Positions 1 through 8,649 of a DNA stretch of 64,000 bases are shown in pieces. The DNA is from Taxillus chinensis (lineage: Eukaryota > Streptophyta > Magnoliopsida > Santalales > Loranthaceae): positions 35,354,107-35,418,106 of the forward strand of contig CM042091.1 in assembly GCA_023512835.1 (NCBI GenBank), given 5' to 3'. Position 1 is the first letter of the stretch; every line of letters starts with the position of its first letter. The notes under the pieces were generated by a model. That model searched no databases and had not been told where the DNA came from. It worked only from the letters and a program-made list of their open reading frames with translations. A program made the position numbers and the translations under genes.

Positions 1-1
1 G

Positions 2-1441
2 GGAGTGCCTCTCCTGGGCTCTGTTGGCGCCGCTGCGTCGGTCGGTGCTGATTCCTGGTCGTCTATTGTGAAGGGACCACCTTCCACCTCTATGTCTCTT
101 TCTTTTGTCCCTCCTCCTGCCCAATCCGGGGGTCGCATTACGCTTAAGCCTTCCCCTTCGGTGATTTCCTGCGGGGCTTCTCGGTGGCAATCTACCCTTG
201 TGGGGTTTTTTCTCGATCGCCTCCCTTTCTCTTTCGTTCAAAAGGGTGCGATTAAAGTTTGGAATTCTCACGGTCTCCTTGAGGTTCTCAGTAATGGCGA
301 TGGCTTTTTCTTCTTTCGCTTCTCCTCCGAGGAGGGGATGAAGGAGGTTCTAGCCGGTGGCGCTTGGCATTTTGGGGGTCGTCCGATCTTCCTTCAACAG
401 TGGCGGGCGGGCTTGAACCTTTCCAAGATGAGCTGCCGCAAGGTACCCATTTGGGTTCACTTTTCCCACATTCCTTTGGAGTTTTGGTCGGCTGAAGGAT
501 TGAGTCTCATTGCCAGTGTGGTTGGGAAGCCTTTATATGCTGATAAATTAACTGATTCTATTCAACGGATCTCCTTTGCTCGTATCTGTGTGGAGGTGGG
601 CGTTGATGATGATTTACCCCATTCGGTTGATTTGGAATTAGGAGATGGAGATTTGGTGACTATTGGCATTGACTATAAATGGGTTCCTAAGAAGTGCCTT
701 CGCTGCCGCGAATTTGGTCATCTTACGCGTGTTTGCCCGCAGCGACAGATGTGGATTCAAAAGGGTTTGGTTGTAGACCCTTCCGGTGTGCCTTCGGCCA
801 GTGCTCCCTCGGTGGACGCTACCTCGGATGGTCCCTCGGCCACTATGGCTGCAGGCCCCTCGGCACGTCCCTCGGCAGGCCCTACGGCAGCTCCTGTTGC
901 TGACTGTGTGTCGATCGATCCTGGACGCGGCAAAGAGATTGTTGTTGATCGCTCGCCCTCCCCCTCGCCGTCGGATGTTTTAGCTTCGACTTCGGATCCT
1001 CCCGCTACTCCCTTGGCGGCCAGTCCAACCCGGTCTTCTGATGCTATCCCAGCAATGGTCTGTGCGCTGGTTGATTCTGCTGCGCCGGGGCTTCACTCCC
1101 CCTTGCGTCTGGGTTTGGATTCGGAGGCCTCCCCTTCTCCCCCGGATGGACTGCCTTCTCCCCAGTCCGATGGACTGCCTTCTCCCCCGGATGGACTGCC
1201 TTCTCCCCCGGATGGACTGCCTTCTCCCCAGTCCGATGGACTGCCTTCTCCCCCGGATGGACTGCCTTCTCCCCCGGATGGACTGCCTTCTCCCCAGTCC
1301 GATTGCCCCACGATTCCCTTTTCCCCTTTGGTTGATGAGGCTCCTCTGTCAAAGTCTGCTAAAAGGAATCTGAAACGTAAAGAGACTCGCCTGAAACGGA
1401 AGGGGTTGGCTTCCCCTTGTCATTCCCACCGATCTCTATGA
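2..1441 (+). CDS. LINE ORF1 protein (DUF4283 and CCHC zinc knuckle), 5' partial
   Basis: RNA-binding chaperone-type ORF1 of a plant LINE; it would coat LINE RNA in the cytoplasmic particle. The frame is open to the left edge and the first codon near position 5 is GTG, so the true start is probably outside. A DUF4283-like region lies at roughly residues 65-215. A zinc knuckle (C-X2-C-X4-H-X4-C, CLRCREFGHLTRVC) follows near residues 229-243. The second half is Ser/Pro/Ala-rich and low complexity with a PSPPDGL/PSPQSDGL minisatellite, and it ends in a Lys/Arg-rich tail. The stop TGA overlaps the ATG of ORF2. This frame has no internal stop, unlike ORF2. Confidence 0.88.
   Translation, partial: GVPLLGSVGAAASVGADSWSSIVKGPPSTSMSLSFVPPPAQSGGRITLKPSPSVISCGASRWQSTLVGFFLDRLPFSFVQKGAIKVWNSHGLLEVLSNGDGFFFFRFSSEEGMKEVLAGGAWHFGGRPIFLQQWRAGLNLSKMSCRKVPIWVHFSHIPLEFWSAEGLSLIASVVGKPLYADKLTDSIQRISFARICVEVGVDDDLPHSVDLELGDGDLVTIGIDYKWVPKKCLRCREFGHLTRVCPQRQMWIQKGLVVDPSGVPSASAPSVDATSDGPSATMAAGPSARPSAGPTAAPVADCVSIDPGRGKEIVVDRSPSPSPSDVLASTSDPPATPLAASPTRSSDAIPAMVCALVDSAAPGLHSPLRLGLDSEASPSPPDGLPSPQSDGLPSPPDGLPSPPDGLPSPQSDGLPSPPDGLPSPPDGLPSPQSDCPTIPFSPLVDEAPLSKSAKRNLKRKETRLKRKGLASPCHSHRSL
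1133..1303 (+). repeat. In-frame 21/24-bp minisatellite in LINE ORF1
   Basis: Eight tandem units encode PSPPDGL (21 bp) or PSPQSDGL (24 bp), in the order 21, 24, 21, 21, 24, 21, 21, then a last partial 24. This gives a 66-bp higher-order unit. All unit lengths are multiples of three, so copy-number change keeps the ORF1 frame. The units are nearly identical, suggesting recent expansion. Confidence 0.93.
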
Positions 1442-2235
1442 TAAAGCTTGCTGCTTGGAACATTCGGGGTCTCAATGATCCTGTCAAACAAGCTGAGGTT
1501 CGCCACTTAGTGCAGGTCCAATCTCTGTCCTGTATTGCCTTAATTGAGACCAAAGTCCGCTTGCCTTCCAAGCCTGTGGTTGCTGCTTCCTTAATGCATG
1601 GCTGGAAATCTATTGACAACTTTGATTGTCATCCTCTGGGTCGTCTTTGGCTTTGGTGGGATCCTCTTCGTTTAGATGTCACCTGCCTTTCTTCCCATGC
1701 TCAGTTTCTCCATCTCTCCATCTCGCTAGCTGACTGTTCTCAACATTTTTACCTAACTGTTGTGTACGGTTCTAACACGGTGGAGGGGCGCAGTCACCTT
1801 TGGCATTCTCTCCCTGGTCTTGCTCGTGCTTCTCCTTCCTTGCCTTGGATGGTGATGGGGGACTTTAATGCTCTTCGCTTTCGTTCTGATCGCAGTGGTG
1901 GCTCCTTGGAATGGCCGAAATCCATGCATTCGTTCAATGAGGCCCTTCAGGCCGCCCAGCTTGATGATCTCCGCTATCTTGGTTTGTTTTTCACATGGCA
2001 CAACTCCCATACGTCTGGTCACATTAGGAGGAAGTTGGATAGGGTCCTTGTTAACGCCGAGTGGATCCAACAGTTCCCCTCTGCAATTGCTGAATTTCTT
2101 CCCTTTGGAATTTCGGATCATTCTCCTGCTGTGGTAACTGTTGGCTTGCAATCTTCGGGGTTTCGTTCCCCCTTTAAATTTTTTAATCACTGGGTCTCCT
2201 ATGCTGATTTCCTCCCAATCGTAGAAGAGATTTGA
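1438..2235 (+). pseudogene. LINE ORF2, APE-type endonuclease domain
   Basis: N-terminal endonuclease of ORF2, which nicks target DNA for target-primed reverse transcription. Visible motifs are an N-terminal AAWNIRG, a catalytic Glu in LIETKV, GDFNA, and a C-terminal SDHSP, all typical of exonuclease-endonuclease-phosphatase folds. The ATG at 1438 is preferred because it overlaps the ORF1 stop as ATGA; the frame stays open a few codons upstream only with a TTG. A TGA at 2233 cuts the ORF just after the endonuclease domain. The RT resumes nearby, so this is a degenerate copy of one long ORF2. Confidence 0.88.
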
Positions 2236-2259
2236 CAGACGCCTATTGAGGGTTATGCC

Positions 2260-3045
2260 ATGTTTCGGATTTATCAAAAGCTTAAACTTCTCAAACGGGC
2301 TTTGAAAGCTCTTAGTTTAAGGGAGACTGGCGGGCTGGATTCTCTTCGCTCTGCTCTCCATCGCATCCAGGAGACAATTTCTGCCTCTGGGGGTGATGCT
2401 GACCTTCTTGCCCAGGAGAAGGAGGCACTTTTTCGCCTTACAAATGCCAGTCGAGATGTGGAAAAATCTGCGCGTCAAAAGAGTCGGATTCAATGGCTTA
2501 AAGAGGGCGATAGCAATTCTTCTTTCTTTTTCAATTCTGTTAAATGTCGGCACAATCGGAATAAGATTCAAGGCATTTGTTTAGATGATGGGTCTTGGGT
2601 CTATGGTTCGGATGCAATTGCTGCCTCGGGTGTTCACTTTTATAGCTCCCTTCTTGGGACCTCTCATGGGCGGCATTCTATTGGCTCTTCCCTGCGAGGA
2701 TTCATAGAGCCGTCTTTACCCGCCGAGATGATTTCTATGCTTGAGGCTCCTTTCTCGGCGGACGATATTAAGGCTGCCATGTTTAGCCTTCATCCCAATA
2801 AAGCTCCTGGGCCTGATGGTTTTAATAGTTTCTTTTTCCATCAAACTTGGCCTATTCTTGGTTCCGATGTGGTGCAGGCTATTACGGAGTTTTTCTCCTC
2901 TTCCACTCTTTTGAAGGAATCCAATGCTACCATTCTGGCTTTGATTCCTAAAATTCCCAATGCTTCTCGGTGGAAAGATTTTCGGCCGATTTCCTGCTGT
3001 AATACCATTTACAAGTGCATTGCCAAGCTTTTGGCTACTCGGTGA
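2260..3045 (+). pseudogene. LINE ORF2, linker and N-terminal reverse transcriptase
   Basis: Continues ORF2 after the stop at 2233. It has a basic linker followed by the RT fingers region, including NKAPGPDGFN and a later FRPISCCNTIYKCIAKLLA typical of L1-clade RT. It ends at a TGA (3043-3045). A frameshift follows, because the next RT blocks lie in other frames. The boundaries mark an open stretch, not an independent gene. Confidence 0.85.
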
Positions 3046-3760
3046 AGAGGACTCTCCCTTCCTTTATTAATCCCGCGCAGCTGCCTTTATACCAGGACGA
3101 AAAATAGGTGACAATATCCTTCTTGCCCAGGAGTTGGTCCGTGGATACTCAACCTCCTCTCCATCTCCTCGGTGTGCTATCAAGGTTGATCTCATGAAGG
3201 CATTTGACTCCGTTCGTTGGGATTTCCTTTGGCACGATTTGGATTTATTTGGTTTCCCTTCCAAATTTCGGCTGGGTTCGTGCTTGTGTGTCCTCTCCCA
3301 GCTATTCTTTGTCTATTAATGGTGAATTGAAGGGTTATTTTCCGGGGCAGCGGGGGCTCCGCCAAGGGGACCCCCTCTCTCCTTATTTGTTTGTTATTTG
3401 TATGGAGGTCTTTTCTCGCATCTTGGCCAAGTTTATTAGCAACTCCCCTTCCTTTTCTTATCACGGCGGTGCCGCAACACCAAGCTAACTCACCTCTGCT
3501 TTGCCGATGACCTAATGGTATTTAGTAAAGGGGATCTTTCTTTTGTTCGTGTTGTTCATGAGGCTCTTACAACCTTCTCTCACCTCTCTGGCCTTGTTCC
3601 AAATTCGGAGAAGAGCTCCTTATTTTTCTCTGGAGTGCCTCCTTCAATTCAAAGTTTGATATTGAACACTGTGGGGTTTACTCTTGGCACTCTCCCGGTT
3701 CGCTATTTGGGTGTGCCCCTTATTACCAAACGGCTTGGTTCTATTGATTGTCAGTGCTAG
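3046..3760 (+). pseudogene. LINE ORF2, RT palm (frameshifted)
   Basis: RT catalytic core spread over several frames. KVDLMKAFDSVRWDF (first catalytic Asp) lies near 3184. GQRGLRQGDPLSPYLFV lies near 3345-3395. FADDLMVF (the two catalytic Asp) lies near 3500. The thumb-proximal RYLGVPLI lies near 3700. The motifs are in the order expected for L1-clade RT, but at least three frame changes separate them, so no RT can be made from this copy. Confidence 0.87.
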
Positions 3761-4510
3761 TGGATCGTATCTTACAGCGGGTTCGCACTTGGACGACGCG
3801 ATTTCTGTCCTTTGGTGGGCGATTATTGCTTATTAAATCTGTGCTGTTTGGTATCCAAGCCTTTTGGAGTTATCATTTTATCCTTCCTGCTAGAGTCCTT
3901 AAATCTATAGAACGACTTCTGGCTGCTTTTCTTTGGACGGGGGCAACTTTAAATGGACGGGGTGCACGGGTCTCCTGGGATGATGTCTCTCAGCCGACGC
4001 GGGAAGGAGGTCTTGGATTGAACAAGCTCAAAGATTGGAATTATGCTGCCATTTCTCGACCGGGTCCGGAATCGTGCCAGCCGGTATCTTCTTCTTTGTG
4101 GGTCACCTGGGTAAGGTCCAATTTGGTGAAGAAGGGTCAATTTGGGTGGCCAAGGTCCCGTGGCGGTGCTCTTGGACATGGCGCAAGGTGCTGGCTGCTA
4201 GATCCCGCCTTCGATCGTGTATTTCGGTGAAGGTTGGTGATGGCTCCTCTACCTCGCTTTGGTTTGATTCTTGGCTGCCCCGAGGCGCTATCTGCTCATC
4301 AATTTCTGATCGGGTAATATCGGATTCTGGATTGGGTGTTGCAGCATCTGTTAGTGATATTCTATCTCATGAATGGTGTTGGCCTCTAGCCAACTCTCCT
4401 GAATTGCTTGCTTTAAAAGATGAGACAGCCCACTTGCCTGTACCCCCTCCAGGAAGGTCGACGTGTGTCTTGTGGCTGTCCAAGAGTGGTCCTTTCTCTA
4501 TTTCTTGACT
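3748..4510 (+). pseudogene. LINE ORF2, post-RT region
   Basis: Region between RT and zf-RVT. It begins with a basic segment rich in Leu and Arg (SFGGRLLLIKSVLFGIQ) and continues with WKVGDGSSTSLWFDSW-type sequence, the usual context in plant L1 ORF2. The same protein segment is encoded in LINE-2 at 46749-47543, which is longer and cleaner. A frame change falls near 4050 and a stop near 4505. Confidence 0.82.
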
Positions 4511-5015
4511 TGGAATCATCTCCGCTCTCCTTCTCCCCTGGTGCCCTGGGCTTCGTGGTATGGTTTCGGCATCATTCTCCCAGGCATGCCGGATTGTTAT
4601 GGCTGGCTCTTCGACGTCGACTTCCTACAAAGGACCGACCGATCTCCTTTGGCATTGCTCTCCCTGGGGGATGCCACCTTTGTCGAGCTCCTTTGGAGGA
4701 CCATGACCATTTATTCTTCTCTTGCACCTTTTCTCGCCAAGTTTGGTTAGCTTTGCTGTCCTTGTGCGGGCTATCCCATCTTCCTCCTTCTTGGTCCACT
4801 TTCCTAACTTGGGCCGCAAATTCCTCACAGGGCAATTCTCTTCAATCCGTTTGGCGCGACTCTCTCTAGCAGCGTCGGTTTATTTTCTTTGGCAGAACGC
4901 AATGGTAGAGCTCATGGGCGTGGATCTCGATCCGTTGAACACTGGTGACCTTGGTTGTGGAGTCTGTTCGGGTTCGTGCTACCTTGCATACTCCCTGGCC
5001 CAATACTTGGTTTAA
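4505..5015 (+). pseudogene. LINE ORF2, zf-RVT C-terminal domain
   Basis: The C-terminal zinc-binding domain seen in plant LINE ORF2. It contains WFRHHSPRHAGLLWLAL, then GCHLC, then DHDHLFFSC, giving a Cys-Cys-His-Cys arrangement. This agrees with LINE-2 at 47550-48050. Frameshifts continue to the end of the coding region. Confidence 0.82.
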
Positions 5016-5124
5016 TAATCATCTGTTGCACCTCCTGGCATATCGTTGAATTTTTGATTACTTATTAGGTGCTGATTTTTTTCAGTCGCCATTTTTTCTT
5101 TTGGTTGAACTCTGTTGGTGTTTT

Positions 5125-5145
5125 CCCTGGGGGTATGCCCCTGGT
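5125..5145 (+). promoter_or_regulatory. Candidate LINE 3'-end stem-loop
   Basis: GGGGG-TATG-CCCC followed by TGGTTTGT sits about 55 nt before the poly(A) run. LINE-2 has the same element as a perfect palindrome (48159-48170) at a similar distance. Some plant L1-clade LINEs are known to need a 3' stem-loop for RT recognition; that role is inferred here. Confidence 0.5.
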
Positions 5146-5195
5146 TTGTTCTTCTGTAATCCTTTTTGTTTTATTATATTCATTCTTTATTCTTC

Positions 5196-5222
5196 AAAAA
5201 AAAAAAAAAAAAAAAAAAAAAA
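5196..5222 (+). repeat. Poly(A) tail of LINE-1
   Basis: A run of 27 A directly after the LINE 3' UTR marks the insertion end. The sequence to the right is unrelated GC-rich leader DNA of element E. Confidence 0.93.
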
Positions 5223-5717
5223 CAACGCATGCCCTCCAACGGACGGTCCCGCACCCGGACCCTCATGGGCAGATGACTCATCAGCCACTGCCCCGGACGC
5301 ATGTGTCACTCTCGTCGGCGGCATTCTTACTACACGAAGTAAGAAGCACAACGTCAAAACAATTTTATAATCTATCGCGTCACTACCTCTACCCCACTGA
5401 TCAATTCCATTATCACATGACATTGCACACATACATCGTATCAATCACATTGCACAGTTCAGTACACATTGCCAAACAAATTAGAGTTGCACTTTTCACT
5501 TAATCATATGATCTTATCCACAGCTCAGCACACATTCACAGCAAATGCAACTAGTGCCCTAATGCCAATGCTTGCAAATCCTACCACAAGACTGGACTAC
5601 CCTAAGTACACCTTGGAGGCTCAAAGAGGACCATGTTGATCAGGCATGTCCCTCCAGGCTCCTCCAAAGGACTTAGGATAACCAGGTCCGCCCACTACCC
5701 TAGGCCAACTAGACCAT
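5223..5717 (-). mobile_element. 5' leader of element E (no ORF seen)
   Basis: Read on the minus strand, this follows the LTR and PBS of element E and so should be its untranslated leader. I see no convincing coding frame. It is cut at its far end by the LINE-1 poly(A). Lineage-diagnostic gag or pol sequence is therefore missing. Confidence 0.6.
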
Positions 5718-5729
5718 GCTCTGATACCA
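5718..5729 (-). promoter_or_regulatory. Primer binding site, initiator tRNA-Met (element E)
   Basis: Minus strand TGGTATCAGAGC is the classic plant PBS complementary to the 3' end of initiator tRNA-Met. It lies three bases inside the LTR edge. This fixes the element's orientation as minus and identifies the LTR as a 5' LTR. Confidence 0.88.
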
Positions 5730-6202
5730 TATTGTCACGCCCCGGATTTCCAACCTGAGGAAACCGGTACGTGACTCCCCTTGTACCCACACGGAGGGCA
5801 AAGGGGTTAGGGTGCAAACCCCGAACATAACATTTTAAACATCCACGACACATTCAAGACAGTAAAGATCATAAAAGCAATCCACAATCCAAACCAGTCT
5901 TTATTACAACAAAATCCTATTTTCAATCCATCCCCACTGGGGTTACATCAATTCTCATAAAAATAACATAAATGGTAGACAGTAAAGTAAATAAGGTCTT
6001 CCACCTTGGGGTCCCACCTAATGCCTGTATGTTCCTGAAAGAAAACACAACATAGAGGGAGGGGTGAGCAACCACAGCTCAGTAGGGATCATGTCTCCCC
6101 AACCCATCCCATGCTCCTAGCGTCTACATGAGTGTGTATAGGTGCAGTGTAGTGACAATAGAATGTAAACAAGTTGTATACCACATTCAAATGGCACCCA
6201 CC

Positions 6203-6353
6203 TATCCACGACCATACAAGCTTAGCCATATAGGCTAACATATCCACACACATCGGGCTTAGCCACACGGGCTAACATATCCACAGCCTCTCAGGCTTAG
6301 CCACACGGGCTAACATATCCACGGCCATATAGGCTTAGCCATACATGCTAACA
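6203..6353 (-). repeat. Four ~38-bp tandem repeats in LTR of E
   Basis: Four units start with TATCCAC and end with GCTAACA, each containing a GGCTTAGCCA core. Further degenerate repeats around CAGGCATNNNNCCAAACAC follow to about 6570. They lie in the transcribed (R/U5) part of the LTR. Confidence 0.85.
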
Positions 6354-6808
6354 GTTCCAGTCCCGGGCTTCCACAGCCACCGGGTTCCACAAGCACATCA
6401 TGCAAGGTCACACAGGCATTAAACCAAACACGTAGCATACACACTTTCACAGGCATAATACCAAACACTTAGTTCGCACAACCCATCAGGCATAAAATCA
6501 AACACATACTAGGCATATACACACAGACATATCCACACAGGCATTTTATCAAACACTTAATATGCACACCATCCAACACCAGAATACATCAAAACTGCCA
6601 TTGAAGGCCAACATCCATATAGGAGATCACACCTATATGGATTACATATATATATACAGGTTAAACTCCATAATCTACCCTAGAACCCTAGGGCAGAGGA
6701 GGATTTAGGAAGAACAGAACCCCTACCTTGTATGTTCTCCTGCTCCCACTTCCACGCAAGACTCCGACCACCACGCAAGACGCTCCGGCAGCCACCAGAA
6801 GCTCTCCT

Positions 6809-6811
<3 letters not shown>

Positions 6812-6867
<56 letters not shown>
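6812..6867 (-). repeat. (CT)n / (GA)n microsatellite
   Basis: About 28 CT units (GA on the transcribed minus strand), just downstream of the predicted TATA of element E. The Athila LTRs carry a shorter GA run at the equivalent place. Confidence 0.95.
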
Positions 6868-6870
<3 letters not shown>

Positions 6871-6922
6871 ACGGCTGGTGGAGCAACAAACCCTAACCCT
6901 AAAACAGAGGGGCTTCTCCTCC

Positions 6923-6929
6923 TTATATA
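6923..6929 (-). promoter_or_regulatory. TATA box of element E LTR
   Basis: Minus-strand CTATATAAGG. On that strand, two ACGT palindromes (6941-6962 and 6979-7000) and the G-box cassette lie upstream, and the GA microsatellite lies downstream. The order matches the Athila LTR promoter. Confidence 0.6.
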
Positions 6930-6940
6930 GACAACACAAC

Positions 6941-7000
6941 ATCAAAACGACGTAGTTTTGATTAAGTGAATCCCAAAGATCAAAACGACGTAGTTTTGAT
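6941..7000 (-). promoter_or_regulatory. Two 22-bp ACGT-core palindromes
   Basis: ATCAAAAC-GACGTA-GTTTTGAT occurs twice (6941-6962 and 6979-7000), 16 bp apart. The ACGT core is typical of plant bZIP sites. The same 22-mer is found in the LTRs of D, A and C just upstream of TATA. Confidence 0.65.
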
Positions 7001-7550
7001 GGAACAAGCGATGACCTTCCCACACCCATACACACCAAAATAGTCACAATTCCAACATGGTCCTTTGGGAAAAGATGATTAGAATGACAAAACCAAGGTA
7101 ACCATGCAAAAACATGCCTGCACGCCAATTTGCACGTGAATTCCCCAATTCACGTGCAACTCCAAATGCACTCCAAATGCGCTCAAACTTCACCCCTAAC
7201 CTCCTTGCATCATGTAGAAGACAACCACACTTGCACGTGAAATGGACCCATTTCACGTGCACCTCACATACACGTCCGTTTGGCCTGAAACTTCTGTGGT
7301 AGATAGAGGACATCATTCTAAGCATCTTTCCTTTTGCACGTGAATTCATTGGAGTCCATTCACTAGGTCAAAATCTAGAAAAACTCTACTCAGAAGGCAA
7401 AACTGTGACTAACTCAAGGTACGGGTCCTTACATTGCTCATCATCCTCAGCTGTCAAGTACATCTCTTCATCTTGTTGAGCTTCTATAAGCTGAAGGGCT
7501 CCATTATTGGTGGTGGTAATTTCTTCTGCCAAGTAGTCTTCCACCAATTC

Positions 7551-8491
7551 CTAAAGGTGTTCAACCCGAAGGCAGTCCTCCTCCTCTTGACCTTGCAAAG
7601 CCTTCCCCATGTGGAAGACTAAGGTCTCCTCATTAATTCTTAGAGTTAGCTGCCCTTGAGCAACATTAATCAATGCACAACCCGTTCTGAGAAACGGTCT
7701 TCCAAGGAGTAGCTGAACTCCTCTATCTTCTTCCATCTCCAAAACTACAAAGTCCGCAGGAAATATGAAGGGGCCCACTTTGACTAACACGTCTTCAATT
7801 ATCCCTTCAGGCCTTCCAGATGGCGGTCAACAAACTACAATGATATGGAAGTGGGCTTCATGCCCTTAAGCCCAAGCTGCTTGTACAAAGCAAAGGAGAT
7901 CAAATTGATGCTGGCCCCTGAATCACATAAGGCCTGCTGCTGCGGTGAATTGCCAATCACACAAGGGAGATTAAAACTGCCCGGATCTTTATGCTTGATG
8001 GGCAAGCTCTTTTGAACAACACTGCTCACCTCATTAGTGACTGCCACAGTCTCATGATCCCCATACCTTCTCTTCTGCTTCACAAAATCTTTGATGTACT
8101 TTCTGTACCTAGGCATCTGCTCCAAGATTTCCACAAATGGGATATTAATTTCAAGCTTCTTGAATAAACTCAGGAAGCGCTCATACTCTTCCTCAACCCT
8201 CTGATTTCTCATCGGCTGAGGAAATGGCATAGTAGGCCTGAGCTCTTGCCTCTGTTCTTCAGCTATCCTGTCTTGACTCAGCTGCTGGTCCTTCTTTTCT
8301 TGCACTCTTTCTTCAGCTTTATCTGATTTTCCTTGGTCATCAGCTTCCAAGGGTCTGCTCTGTTCTTCTGGAATTGCCTTCTTCTTAGGCTCTTTAGCTT
8401 CATTCAGTGCCTTCGCACTCCTTAGAGTGATAGCCTTGCAACTCTCCTTGGGGTTCACCTCAGTGTCACTTGGAAAAGTGTTGGTTGACAC
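7551..8491 (-). pseudogene. Element D gag C-terminus and aspartic protease
   Basis: Two frames read 8491-7835 and then 7790-7551. The first starts in the gag tail (NTFPSDTEVNPKESCKAIT), passes the conserved EYERFLSLFKKLEINIPF block and ends in the protease, with ALCDSGASINLI as the active-site loop. The second continues with [18 protein letters not shown] frameshift near 7800-7835 separates them. D keeps the canonical retropepsin DSG triad, whereas A and C have DLG at the same place. The protease would cut the Gag-Pol polyprotein inside particles. Confidence 0.82.
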
Positions 8492-8649
8492 CCTTTGATT
8501 AACATTCTATGCCATACTCACAAGTAACTTCTCCATATTCTTAATTGAAGACTCCATACTACCTACCCTTTCCTTCAAATCACCCACCTCTCTTCTAGCT
8601 GTCTCATCCTCATGCTGATATGTTCTTCTTTTTGCCGAGGCCGAGGCCG

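Larger units (their letters stand above)
1..5222 (+). mobile_element. LINE-1: L1-clade non-LTR retrotransposon, 5' end outside window
   Basis: Two ORFs in the order ORF1 (DUF4283 plus CCHC knuckle) and ORF2 (APE endonuclease, reverse transcriptase, zf-RVT tail) are followed by a short 3' UTR and a run of 27 A, the plan of plant L1-clade LINEs. The window opens inside ORF1, so the 5' UTR and left target-site duplication cannot be seen. ORF2 is broken by several stops and frameshifts, so this copy is not autonomous. The tail joins directly to the leader of minus-strand element E, so the LINE appears to have inserted into E. LINE-2 further right shares the ORF2 C-terminus and 3' end but is a divergent copy. 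Confidence 0.93.
5733..7433 (-). mobile_element. 5' LTR of element E (probable chromovirus-type)
   Basis: 1701 bp, reading on the minus strand from TGTAAGGACCCG to GGGGCGTGACA, with TG/CA ends. The PBS follows immediately. It interrupts the coding region of element D at 7433/7434, so it inserted there; the second target-site copy is outside the window. In transcription order it holds a G-box cassette (about 7345-7114), two 22-bp ACGT-centred palindromes, a TATA box, a long GA/CT microsatellite and four 38-bp repeats. Without pol the family assignment is tentative, but LTR ends plus tRNA-Met PBS fit Ty3 chromoviruses; copia is possible. Confidence 0.82.

Noticed and set aside
5187..5444. Minus-strand ORF across the LINE poly(A).
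   Set aside because: It begins in unrelated leader DNA and ends in a Phe run from the poly(A); it is a junction artefact.
6680..7128. Protein-coding genes over the CT/GA repeat on the minus strand.
   Set aside because: The ORFs consist of Arg-Glu repeats created by the microsatellite inside the LTR of E.
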